Numbered from the stretch's first letter, positions 1 through 6,186 are shown. The stretch is DNA of 14,597 nt from Actinomycetes bacterium (GCA_023428465.1 JAEYXM010000202.1:1-14597), one strand, 5' to 3'. Numbers and translations: made by a program. The notes: a model not told the origin generated them from the sequence alone.

Positions 1-1
1 G

Positions 2-373
2 GCGTCACCACGGTTCGTCGAGATGCTCTCGTTGGCGCACACCTACGCCGACGCCGACGCCGACGAGCGGGTGGCACTGCTCGCGACGGGTGACGGCATG
101 CTCGCGACCTGGACGGGGACCGCGTTCGACGTCTACTACGTCTTCAACGCGGCGCTGCTCGTGATCATGGCGGTCCTCCTGCTGAGGTCGCGTGTCACGA
201 GCCGGGCCACGGGCTGGTGGGCCATGGCCGCCGCGGTGCTCATGATGGTGCCGTCGAACGTCGGTGTCGTGGGCCTGGTCTTCGCGGTCGCCTCACTGGT
301 TCCCTGGGTGGTCTTCTCGGTCCTGCTGGCGCTTCGCCTCCAGGTCCTCACGCGTGAGCCCGCGGACGTCTAG
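2..373 (+). CDS. DUF4386 family membrane protein, C-terminal part (5' end outside window)
   Basis: The reading frame is open from base 2, so the first ATG at 23 is probably internal and the gene begins upstream of the window. The visible 123 residues start with a short soluble stretch (SLAHTYADADADERVALL) followed by about three hydrophobic segments: YYVFNAALLVIMAVLLL, WWAMAAAVLMMV and a longer one ending in VFSVLLAL. The pattern LAHxYA..ERxALL..LLATxxGTAFxxxYVxNA resembles the C-terminal half of DUF4386, a family of integral membrane proteins of unknown function. The last 27 codons overlap the 3' end of the convergent GST gene. Family assignment is from remembered pattern only; no function can be given. 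Confidence 0.75.
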   Translation, partial: ASPRFVEMLSLAHTYADADADERVALLATGDGMLATWTGTAFDVYYVFNAALLVIMAVLLLRSRVTSRATGWWAMAAAVLMMVPSNVGVVGLVFAVASLVPWVVFSVLLALRLQVLTREPADV

Positions 374-1417
374 CTCCGGAGCCGGCATCCCGGGCGGGGG
401 CACGCGCTCGGCGTCGGGCACCGGGCCGGGCGGCGTGCCGTCACCGAAGGGGCGGCCGCCCAGGGCCTCGCGGCCGTGCGGCGTCAGCCAGCCGGACAGG
501 TCCGGGCCGACCGGGACGATGCCGGTCGGGTTGATGTCCCGGTGCACCACGTAGTAGTGCTCCTTGATCTGGCCGAAGTCGACCGTGTCGCCGAACCCGG
601 GGGTCTGGAACAGGTCGCGGGCATAGGCCCAGAGCACCGGCATCTCGGTGAGCCTGGACCGGTTGCACTTGAAGTGCCCGTGGTAGACGGCGTCGAACCG
701 GACGAGCGTCGTGAAGAGGCGGATGTCGGCCTCGGTGATCGTGTCGCCCACGAGGTAGCGCCGGTCCGCGAGCCGGGCCTCCAGTCGGTCGAGCCCGCCC
801 CAGAGCCTGCTGTAGGCCGCCTCGTACGCGGACTGCGAGCCGGCGAAGCCGCAGCGGTAGACGCCGTTGTTGACCTCGGCGTACACGAAGTCGTTCACCT
901 CGTCGATCTCCGCCCGCAGGTGCTGGGGGTACAGGTCCGGTGCGCCCGGACGGTGGTGCTCGCGCCACTCGAGCTCGAGGTCGATCGTCATCTGTGCGAA
1001 GTCGTTGGTGACGACGGCGCCGGTCGGCACCTCGACGATCGCGGGCACGGTGATGCCCCGCGGGTACTGCGGGTCACGGCGGAAGTACGCCTCCTGGAGT
1101 CGCTCCATGGCCAGCACCGGATCACGCCCACCCGGGTCGAGGTCGAAGGTCCAGGACCGCTCGTCGTGGGTCGGGCCGGCCAGGCCCATCGACAGGGAAC
1201 CCTCGAGCCCGAGCAGCCGGCGCACGACGATGACGCGGCTCGCCCAGGGGCACGCGCGGGCGGCGATCAGGCGGTACCGCCCGGCCTCGACCGGGTACCC
1301 GTTGCGGCCGTCGGCCGTGATGCGCGTCGTGATGTACCGGGAGTCGCGCGCGTACTCCTGGCCGGGCACGGAGTACACGCCGCCGCGGGCGTGCTCGGGA
1401 CGGTCGTCATCGCTCAT
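293..1417 (-). CDS. Xi-class glutathione S-transferase / glutathionyl-hydroquinone reductase family protein
   Basis: A 374-residue cytosolic protein. The thioredoxin-fold N-terminal half carries the family's active-site motif CPWA (Cys56-Pro57-Trp58-Ala59, in ARACPWASR). The alpha-helical C-terminal half carries NNGVYRCGFA (184-193), LVGDTITEADIRLF (222-235) and HYYVVHRDINPTGIVP. These are hallmarks of YqjG/ECM4-type enzymes, which reductively remove a thiol from thiol-hydroquinone conjugates; the catalytic Cys forms the mixed disulfide. Start: an upstream in-frame ATG exists (1633), but it lies inside the divergent ligase gene and gives an Arg-rich, non-homologous extension. ATG 1417 fits the family and leaves a 74-nt divergent promoter region. 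A weak CACGAT box lies 6 nt before the ATG. Odd features: a Pro-rich tail after residue 320, whose end overlaps the neighbouring gene by 81 nt. The thiol substrate in an actinobacterium is uncertain (see findings). Confidence 0.9.
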   Translation of the reverse strand: MSDDDRPEHARGGVYSVPGQEYARDSRYITTRITADGRNGYPVEAGRYRLIAARACPWASRVIVVRRLLGLEGSLSMGLAGPTHDERSWTFDLDPGGRDPVLAMERLQEAYFRRDPQYPRGITVPAIVEVPTGAVVTNDFAQMTIDLELEWREHHRPGAPDLYPQHLRAEIDEVNDFVYAEVNNGVYRCGFAGSQSAYEAAYSRLWGGLDRLEARLADRRYLVGDTITEADIRLFTTLVRFDAVYHGHFKCNRSRLTEMPVLWAYARDLFQTPGFGDTVDFGQIKEHYYVVHRDINPTGIVPVGPDLSGWLTPHGREALGGRPFGDGTPPGPVPDAERVPPPGMPAPELDVRGLTREDLEAKRQQDREDHPGNQ

Positions 1418-1478
1418 ACCGCCATCGTGCCGGACGTCGTCGCCGCGGGCTCGCCGGGTCGCCTCCCGTGCGCGTCCG

Positions 1479-1484
1479 TAGGAT
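1479..1484 (+). promoter_or_regulatory. -10 box of the lipoate ligase gene (leaderless type)
   Basis: TAGGAT matches the TANNNT -10 pattern and lies 7 nt before ATG 1492, the spacing at which transcription would begin at or next to the start codon. There is no convincing Shine-Dalgarno sequence. No -35 consensus is visible. This supports ATG 1492 over the earlier GTG 1468. Confidence 0.5.
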
Positions 1485-1491
1485 CGAGCGC

Positions 1492-2541
1492 ATGCGCGGT
1501 GAGTACAAGGTGCCTGGTGGGAAGCTCGTGGCGGTCGACCTCGACGTCGACGGCGGCCGCATCGCCCGGGCGGCGGTGAGCGGTGACTTCTTCCTCGAGC
1601 CGGACGACGCACTCGAGAGCATCGACGCCGCACTGACCGGGATGCCGGTCGAGGCGACCGTCGCCCAGCTCACCTCCGTGGTGCAGAGCGTGCTCGGCGA
1701 GGACGTGACCATGGTCGGCTTCAACGCCGAGGCCGTCGCGATCGCCGTGCGCCGCGCGCTCGGGCACGCGACGCGCTGGGAGGACCACACGTTCGAGATC
1801 GTGCACGAGGGTCCGGAGAGCCCCGCGATGCACATGGCGCTCGACCAGGTCCTCGCCGACGCCGTGGGGGAGGGGACGCGGCGGCCCACGCTGCGGATCT
1901 GGGAGTGGGGCGCTCCCGCCGTCGTCATCGGCTCGTTCCAGTCGCTACGCAACGAGGTGGACCCCGACGGCGCCGAGCGGCACGGCATCACGGTCGTGCG
2001 CCGCGTCTCCGGCGGCGGAGCGATGTTCATCGAGCCGGGCAACACGATCACCTACTCGCTCACGGTGCCGGCGTCCCTCGTGGAGGGGCTGAGCTTCGAG
2101 CGGTCCTACGCCTATCTCGACGACTGGGTGCTCGGCGCGCTGCGTGAGCTCGGCATCGCAGCGACCTACGTGCCCCTCAACGACATCGCGTCCCCGGCGG
2201 GCAAGATCGCCGGCGCCGCCCAGAAGCGCCTGGCGAACGGCGCTGTGCTGCACCACGTGACCATGGCGTACGACATCGACTCGACGAAGATGCTCGAGGT
2301 GCTGCGCATCGGCCGCGAGAAGCTCTCCGACAAGGGCACGACGAGCGCGAACAAGCGTGTCGACCCGTTGCGCTCGCAGACCGGCATGCCCCGCGCGGAC
2401 GTGATCGAGGCGTTCAAGGCGCACTTCCGGTCGCGGTACGACGCCGTCGACGGCGCAGTCACGCCCGACGAGCGGGCCCGGGCCGAAGAGCTGGTGGAGG
2501 CCAAGTTCGCCACCCCGGAGTGGACCGCGCGGGTGCCGTGA
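1492..2541 (+). CDS. lplA: Lipoate-protein ligase family protein with N-terminal accessory domain
   Basis: A 349-residue ligase that would activate lipoate (or octanoate) with ATP and attach it to the lysine of lipoyl domains in 2-oxoacid dehydrogenases or GcvH. Residues 1-95 begin EYKVPGGKLVAVDLDV and include GDFFLEPDDAL, the pattern of the LplA accessory domain, which in E. coli LplA sits at the C-terminus. Residues about 102-340 are the BPL/LplA/LipB-like catalytic domain: PAMHMALDQVL, VVIGSFQSLRNEV, the lipoyl-AMP-binding RRVSGGGAMF (170-179) and the lysine motif AGKIAGAAQKR (Lys238). The order is therefore accessory-then-catalytic. GTG 1468 in the same frame is an alternative start, but ATG 1492 follows a TAGGAT box at leaderless spacing and matches the family's N-terminus. 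It is convergent with the next gene (10-nt gap). Family is confident; substrate (lipoate versus octanoate) is not shown. Confidence 0.92.
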   Translation: MRGEYKVPGGKLVAVDLDVDGGRIARAAVSGDFFLEPDDALESIDAALTGMPVEATVAQLTSVVQSVLGEDVTMVGFNAEAVAIAVRRALGHATRWEDHTFEIVHEGPESPAMHMALDQVLADAVGEGTRRPTLRIWEWGAPAVVIGSFQSLRNEVDPDGAERHGITVVRRVSGGGAMFIEPGNTITYSLTVPASLVEGLSFERSYAYLDDWVLGALRELGIAATYVPLNDIASPAGKIAGAAQKRLANGAVLHHVTMAYDIDSTKMLEVLRIGREKLSDKGTTSANKRVDPLRSQTGMPRADVIEAFKAHFRSRYDAVDGAVTPDERARAEELVEAKFATPEWTARVP

Positions 2542-2545
2542 GCCG

Positions 2546-2563
2546 CGGCGCTCAGGAGCGCCG
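2546..2563. terminator. Hairpin shared by two convergent genes, possible bidirectional terminator
   Basis: CGGCGCTC-AG-GAGCGCCG forms perfect 8-bp arms around a 2-nt centre (in practice a 7-bp stem with a 4-nt loop). It begins 4 nt after the ligase stop and covers the stop codon of the opposite-strand membrane protein (TCA 2552-2554). No U-tract follows on either strand, so it would be a U-less terminator if it works as one. Confidence 0.5.
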
Positions 2564-2974
2564 GTCGACCACCACGAAGGCGATCGCCAGCACGGCGGCC
2601 TCGATGACGAGGAGAACGCCGAGCGTCGCGACGGCGTCGGCGCCGACAGCGACCGCGACGGTTGCGAGTGCGGTCAGGGGAAGGGCGCTGACGCCGGCCA
2701 CCGCGGCGGCACGCGTGAGGATGGCGTCGTCGCGCTCGTCGCCGACCTGAAGGAAGGCCCGGTCCGCGGTGGACCCGTGGGCACGGCTCACCCGCCAGGT
2801 TGCGACGGCGACGCCGGTGAGCGCGATGGCGGCGCCCACCAGGAACCCGCGCCACATGTTCCCTGGGCCGTACTCCCGCAGCACCAGCGCGAGCGGGACG
2901 ACGAACGCCACCATGGCGACGAGGGTCCCGAGTGCGGTGCGTCGGCTGAGGGTGCGCTCAGTCGTCATGGCCAT
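2552..2974 (-). CDS. Small four-helix membrane protein paired with XRE regulator (DUF2178-like)
   Basis: A 140-residue integral membrane protein with four predicted hydrophobic segments at about 13-33, 41-60, 88-110 and 114-136. Between helices 2 and 3 is a soluble loop ending QVGDERDDAILTRAAAVAG. A DERD-type loop in a small four-helix protein encoded beside a 65-residue XRE regulator is typical of DUF2178-like units, whose function is unknown. Start: ATG 2974 has GAGGAG 7 nt upstream, whereas the in-frame ATG 2968 is too far from it. The gene overlaps the end of the upstream regulator by 17 nt and its ribosome binding site lies inside that gene, so the two are almost certainly one translationally coupled operon. 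A longer open frame to 3190 is rejected because it runs antisense-free only through the regulator gene in another frame. Confidence 0.8.
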   Translation of the reverse strand: MAMTTERTLSRRTALGTLVAMVAFVVPLALVLREYGPGNMWRGFLVGAAIALTGVAVATWRVSRAHGSTADRAFLQVGDERDDAILTRAAAVAGVSALPLTALATVAVAVGADAVATLGVLLVIEAAVLAIAFVVVDRRS

Positions 2975-3155
2975 GGAAGATCTCCTCGATGCTGAGCCCG
3001 AAGTAGCGGGCGATGGCGAAGGCGAGCGGCAGGGAGGGGTCGTACCGGCCCGTCTCGAGCGAGTTGACGGTCTGCCGGGAGACCCCGAGGGCCCCTCCGA
3101 GGGCCGCCTGGGAGAGCCCGCGGTCCTCCCGCAGGCGCCGCACCTCGTTCCGCAT
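2958..3155 (-). CDS. XRE-family (Cro/CI-type) helix-turn-helix regulator
   Basis: A 65-residue single-domain DNA-binding protein. The HTH runs LREDRGLSQAALGGALGVSR followed by QTVNSLETGRYDPSLPLAFAIARYFG; SQAALGGALGVSRQTVNSLE is the helix-turn-helix proper and IEEIFH is the usual last helix of this very short subfamily. There is no effector domain, so it probably acts as a dimeric repressor. AAGGAG (3165-3170) lies 9 nt before ATG 3155. Two near-identical palindromes sit directly upstream (3158-3173 and 3186-3201); the first contains this ribosome binding site, which suggests autorepression. It is the first gene of a two-gene operon with the overlapping membrane protein and is divergent from the LCP gene. 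Family assignment is strong; the signal it responds to is unknown. Confidence 0.92.
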   Translation of the reverse strand: MRNEVRRLREDRGLSQAALGGALGVSRQTVNSLETGRYDPSLPLAFAIARYFGLSIEEIFHGHDD

Positions 3156-3157
3156 GT

Positions 3158-3173
3158 GTCAAGTCTCCTTGTC
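3158..3173. promoter_or_regulatory. Operator candidate O1 for the XRE regulator
   Basis: GTCAAG-TCTC-CTTGTC: an inverted repeat with 6-bp arms and one mismatch. The 16 bp 3156-3171 are repeated exactly at 3184-3199. On the minus strand it contains the regulator gene's AAGGAG, so bound protein would cover the translation start region and probably the transcript start. Confidence 0.6.
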
Positions 3174-3185
3174 ATGGCGCAAGGT

Positions 3186-3201
3186 GTCAAGTCTCCTTGA
3201 C
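3186..3201. promoter_or_regulatory. Operator candidate O2 for the XRE regulator, with -35-like hexamer
   Basis: GTCAAG-TCTC-CTTGAC is a perfect inverted repeat (6-bp arms, 4-bp centre), offset 28 bp from O1. On the minus strand it includes TTGACA (3190-3185), a full match to a -35 hexamer. Seventeen nt downstream lies GAGACT, a weak -10 candidate. Binding here should block the operon promoter. Confidence 0.6.
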
Positions 3202-3291
3202 CTCACCCTGCCCGACGCCGTATGCGCGAACCTTCGCCCGACGTTCACGATCCGCGCACAGCGGGGCGCGGCGCGGCCGTTGAGCAGTCCC

Positions 3292-3297
3292 TACAGT
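3292..3297 (+). promoter_or_regulatory. -10 box of the LCP gene (leaderless type)
   Basis: TACAGT fits TANNNT and lies 8 nt before GTG 3306. No Shine-Dalgarno is seen between them. No clear -35 is visible at 16-18 bp upstream. Confidence 0.45.
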
Positions 3298-3305
3298 CAC
3301 GAGAC

Positions 3306-4643
3306 GTGAGCACCCCGCCCGGGCCCCTGACCCGTCGTGACCTGCGAGAAAGCGACGACCCCGTGCCAGGGGCGCCCGCCCGGCATGCCAAGACCCTGCG
3401 CTCGCACCGCGTCGCACGGGCCGTCGGCCTCGTCGTCGTGTCCGCGACCGCGCTCGGCGTCGGGCTCGTCGGTTTCACGTTCCTGCGGCTGCGGAGCAAC
3501 GTCACCGTCCTGCCCTCCGTCACCGAGCTCATCGCCCGCCCGACGGCGCCTGAGGGGCCCGAGCAGCCGGCGACGGACGACCCGCTCGCGGGCAGCGCCG
3601 TGAACATCGTGGTGCTCGGCACGGACGACCGGTCCGGCGAGAACGCCCTCCTCGCCGGCGAGGACCCGGGTGGCGGGAGCGACACCACACTGATCGTCCA
3701 CCTGCCGGCCGACCGGTCGCGCGTCGACGTCGTCTCCATCCCGCGAGACTCGCGCGCACAGATCCCGGCGTGCCACCTCGACTACAACCCGGAGGGGCCC
3801 GTCTCCAGGCCCCAGGAGGCCAAGTTCAACAAGGCCTTCGACATCGGCTGGGAGACCGGCGAGCCCGCGCTCGCGGCGGCCTGCACGATGTCCACCATCC
3901 AGACGATGACCGGGCTGACGATCAACGCCTTCGTCATCGTCGACATGGCCGGGTTCGCGCAGATGGTCGACGCCGTCGGCGGGGTGCGCGTGTGCGTACC
4001 CGAGCCGCTGCGCGACACCCGCTACACCGGCCTGGACCTGGCGGCGGGCTGGCACGACCTGAAAGGCGTGCAGGCGCTGCAGTACGTGCGCGCGCGACAC
4101 ATCGAAGGCGGCGACGGGCTGGACCCCACGCGCATCGAGCGCCAGCAGCGCTTCATCGGCGCCCTGTTGCGTCGCGTCCTGTCCTCCGACGTCCTCACCA
4201 GTCCCCTCGCGCTCGCAGGCTTCCTCGACGCGGCGACGCAGTCCCTGACGGTTTCCTCCGAGCTCGGCGACGCCACGACCCAGCTCGGCCTGGCCTGGAG
4301 TCTGCGCGACCTCGACGCCACGGACATCACGTTCCTCACCGTGCCCTGGGAGTTCGGCTCCGGTGGGTACGTCGACTGGACCGAGGACGCCGCCCTCGTG
4401 TGGAGCCGCCTCGCGAACGACGTGCCGCTGAACTCCGCGGCGCAGGCGCCGGCCGCGCCGACCCAGCCCGACCCGGCCCAGCCCGACCTGGCCCAGCCCG
4501 ACCCCGCCCAGCCCGACCCGGCCCAGCCCGACCCGGCTCAGCCGGACCCGGCCCAGCCCGCCGGGCCCCCCGGGCAGCCGTCGGTGGAGCCGGACCTGCC
4601 GGTCCGCTCGGCGGAGGACCCGGACGAGGTGCTCTGCGGCTGA
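3306..4643 (+). CDS. LytR-CpsA-Psr (LCP) family cell-wall polymer transferase
   Basis: A 445-residue type II membrane protein: cytoplasmic N-terminus (1-36), one transmembrane helix (about 37-61) and an extracellular LCP domain (about 97-295). LCP enzymes move polyprenyl-linked glycopolymers onto peptidoglycan. Visible family motifs are VLGTDDR (103-109), SDTTLI (125-130), SIPRDSR (144-150), VDMAGFAQMVDAVGGV (212-227) and YVRARH (260-265), with Arg276/Arg279 in the DPTRIERQQRF stretch; the Arg and Asp residues bind the pyrophosphate and metal. Cys156, Cys193 and Cys230 lie in the domain and two may form a disulfide, as in other actinobacterial members. There is no LytR_C domain. The C-terminus is instead a Pro-rich tail of five-residue AQPDP repeats. 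The start is GTG 3306, placed 8 nt after TACAGT; the upstream ATG 3222 would add 28 residues across the promoter. It is convergent with the YggS-family gene (4-nt gap). Confidence 0.9.
   Translation: MSTPPGPLTRRDLRESDDPVPGAPARHAKTLRSHRVARAVGLVVVSATALGVGLVGFTFLRLRSNVTVLPSVTELIARPTAPEGPEQPATDDPLAGSAVNIVVLGTDDRSGENALLAGEDPGGGSDTTLIVHLPADRSRVDVVSIPRDSRAQIPACHLDYNPEGPVSRPQEAKFNKAFDIGWETGEPALAAACTMSTIQTMTGLTINAFVIVDMAGFAQMVDAVGGVRVCVPEPLRDTRYTGLDLAAGWHDLKGVQALQYVRARHIEGGDGLDPTRIERQQRFIGALLRRVLSSDVLTSPLALAGFLDAATQSLTVSSELGDATTQLGLAWSLRDLDATDITFLTVPWEFGSGGYVDWTEDAALVWSRLANDVPLNSAAQAPAAPTQPDPAQPDLAQPDPAQPDPAQPDPAQPDPAQPAGPPGQPSVEPDLPVRSAEDPDEVLCG
4461..4559 (+). repeat. 15-bp minisatellite encoding AQPDP repeats in the LCP protein tail
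   Basis: About 6.6 units of a 15-bp repeat (consensus GCCCAGCCCGACCCG) in frame. It encodes TQPDP, AQPDL, four AQPDP and a final AQP. Unit-to-unit differences are few and mostly silent, as expected of a tract that expands by slippage. The tract would form an extended, charged Pro-rich stalk outside the cell. Confidence 0.9.
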
Positions 4644-4647
4644 GGCG

Positions 4648-5364
4648 TCAGGCGCGTGCGCCGAAGACCGCGGTCCCCAGTCGCACGATCGTCGCGCCCT
4701 CGGCGACGGCGAGCTCGAGGTCGCCGCTCATGCCCATGGACAGCTCGGTCGCGCCGGTGAGCCCGCCGCGCACGACGTCGTCGCGCACCTCGCGCAACCG
4801 GGCGTACCCCGCGCGCACGAGCGCCGCGTCGGGCGACCGTGCGCCGATCGTCATGAAGCCGGTCAGGCGCAGGTGGGGGAGAGCGGCGACGGCGGCCGCG
4901 AGGTCGGCGGCCGCGGCGGGAGCGACGCCCGACTTCGACGGCTCGCCCGAGACGTTGACCTGGACCATCACCTCGAGCTCCCGGCCGTCAGCGGCGCACC
5001 GGCGCGACAGGCGTGCGGCGAGGTCCGCGGAGTCGACGCTCTGGACGCAGCTCACCCGGCGCAGTGCGGCGGCGACCTTGTTCGACTGCAGGTGCCCGAT
5101 GAGGTGGATGGTCGGTGCCAGGTCGGCGACGGCCGGTGCGTGCGCGGTGAGCTCCTGCACCCGGTTCTCGCCCAGCAGGGTGGCGCCGGCCAGCACCGCC
5201 GCTCGCACGACGACGTCGGGCAGGGTCTTCGTCGCCAGGAGCAGACGGACGTCGCCGGGGTCGCGCGAGGCGGCCTGCGCGGCGCGGGCGATGCGGTTCC
5301 GTGCGGCGGCGATGCGGGCGGGGAGCGCGTCGATCCGAGCGTCCTGCGCCGGCCGGTCCGTCAT
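4648..5364 (-). CDS. yggS: YggS/PLPBP family pyridoxal-phosphate homeostasis protein
   Basis: A 238-residue cytosolic, single-domain TIM-barrel PLP-binding protein of the alanine racemase N-domain fold. The PLP lysine is Lys46 in LLLATKT. Other family signatures are GENRVQE (65-71), HLIGHLQSNK (87-96), the strand motif VMVQVNVSGEPSKSG, and SMGMSGDLELAV followed by GATIVRLGTAVFG near the end (phosphate-binding region). Members bind PLP and buffer its level; no enzyme reaction is established. ATG 5364 is preceded by TAAGGT at 7 nt and no ribosome binding site, so it is probably leaderless. A 6-bp-arm palindrome lies just upstream (5387-5401). In many actinobacteria this family is encoded beside ftsZ and sepF; here it sits between an LCP gene and a kinase-like gene. 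Family assignment is strong. Confidence 0.93.
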   Translation of the reverse strand: MTDRPAQDARIDALPARIAAARNRIARAAQAASRDPGDVRLLLATKTLPDVVVRAAVLAGATLLGENRVQELTAHAPAVADLAPTIHLIGHLQSNKVAAALRRVSCVQSVDSADLAARLSRRCAADGRELEVMVQVNVSGEPSKSGVAPAAAADLAAAVAALPHLRLTGFMTIGARSPDAALVRAGYARLREVRDDVVRGGLTGATELSMGMSGDLELAVAEGATIVRLGTAVFGARA

Positions 5365-5371
5365 GGGCCGG

Positions 5372-5377
5372 ACCTTA
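5372..5377 (-). promoter_or_regulatory. -10 box of the yggS-family gene (leaderless type)
   Basis: On the minus strand TAAGGT lies 7 nt before ATG 5364, with no Shine-Dalgarno in between. Confidence 0.5.
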
Positions 5378-5386
5378 CCGGCGGTT

Positions 5387-5401
5387 CAGGTGAGGCACCT
5401 G
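5387..5401. promoter_or_regulatory. Palindrome in the promoter region of the yggS-family gene, operator candidate
   Basis: CAGGTG-AGG-CACCTG: perfect 6-bp arms around a 3-bp centre. It starts 9 bp upstream of the TAAGGT box and covers the place where a -35 would lie. A second short inverted repeat, CCCG-TTTTT-CGGG (5407-5419), follows. Either could be a protein-binding site; the binding protein is unknown. Confidence 0.35.
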
Positions 5402-5514
5402 GTCAGCCCGTTTTTCGGGACCTGTCGAGCGGCGTCGGCCGGGTATTACTTGACCGGTATCGAAACGTGGACGCCCTCTGGACCGGTAGAGAACGAGACT
5501 GCCATCATCGAGCC

Positions 5515-6186
5515 ATGCAGCCCAGGGCCGCGGTGCTGACAGATGTGGCGTCGAGGATCGTCGCGCTGCGCGGGAACGCGCCGCGCCTGGTCGCCATCGA
5601 CGGTGTCGACGGGGTAGGCAAGACCGTCTTCGCCGACCAGCTCGCTGAGGTGCTCCGCGCCAGTGGCCTGCAGGCCCTGCGCATCGGCATCGACAGCTTT
5701 CACCGTCCCCGTGCCGAGCGGTACCGGCGGGGTCGCATGTCAGCGGAGGGGTACTTCGGAGACTCCTTCGACGTGCCGCAGTTCGTCCGGAGCGTCGTCG
5801 ATCCGCTCCGACCAGGGGGAAGCGGCGTCGTCACCACGGCCACGTTCGACTACCGCACCGACACGCCCGTCGTCGGTGAGATGGTGCGCATGCGGCCGGG
5901 TGGCGTCGTCGTCGTCGACGGCGTGTTCCTGCACCGCGACGAGCTCGCCTCCGCCTGGGACCTGTCCGTGTTCCTCCGGGCGCCGATGGCCGTCGCCTTC
6001 ACGCGCATGGCGACCCGCGACGGCGTCCCCCTCGACGACCGCCTGCTCAGCCGGTACCGAGACGGGCAGCGCCTCTACCTGCTCTCGTGCTCCCCGGAGC
6101 GGCGGGCGACGATCGTCATCGACCACACCGACGTCACAGCGCCGTGGGTCGTGGGGGACAGCACCGTCGGAGGCCTGGCGGTCTGA
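5515..6186 (+). CDS. Uridine-kinase-like P-loop NTPase
   Basis: A 223-residue cytosolic P-loop kinase. The Walker A motif GVDGVGKT (30-37) follows the first strand LVAIDG. GIDSFHRPRAERYRRG (58-73) matches the DxF(Y/H)xPR region of uridine kinases, and SAEGYFGDSFDVPQF corresponds to their EGYYxDSFD motif. VVVVDGVFLHRDEL (131-144) is the Walker-B-like strand and ATRDG (167-171) lies in the lid region. The family phosphorylates a nucleoside or similar small substrate with ATP, but the substrate of this actinobacterial subgroup is not known to me, so calling it uridine kinase would overreach. ATG 5515 is the first ATG after the intergenic region and begins 21 residues before the first strand; CATCAT lies 6 nt upstream as a weak -10. 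Much longer upstream in-frame ORF sequence overlaps yggS antisense and is rejected. Convergent with ybaK (8-nt gap). Confidence 0.82.
   Translation: MQPRAAVLTDVASRIVALRGNAPRLVAIDGVDGVGKTVFADQLAEVLRASGLQALRIGIDSFHRPRAERYRRGRMSAEGYFGDSFDVPQFVRSVVDPLRPGGSGVVTTATFDYRTDTPVVGEMVRMRPGGVVVVDGVFLHRDELASAWDLSVFLRAPMAVAFTRMATRDGVPLDDRLLSRYRDGQRLYLLSCSPERRATIVIDHTDVTAPWVVGDSTVGGLAV

Noticed and set aside
476..1579. 367-codon plus-strand frame opposite the GST gene
   Set aside because: Antisense shadow; the GST-family motifs lie on the minus strand.
1418..1633. N-terminal extension of the GST gene to ATG 1633
   Set aside because: Would overlap the divergent ligase gene and its promoter; the added 72 residues are Arg-rich and unlike the family.
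4651..4662. GGCGC-GT-GCGCC inverted repeat just inside the yggS 3' end
   Set aside because: Only 5-bp arms in GC-rich DNA with no U-tract; common by chance, so not listed as a terminator.
5452..5488. 8-bp direct repeat GACCGGTA (5452-5459 and 5481-5488) before the kinase-like gene
   Set aside because: Too short to claim as an operator without conservation data.
3770..5539. 589-codon plus-strand frame over the LCP and yggS genes
   Set aside because: Arg/Pro-rich shadow in a second frame of the LCP gene that then runs antisense to yggS; no domains.
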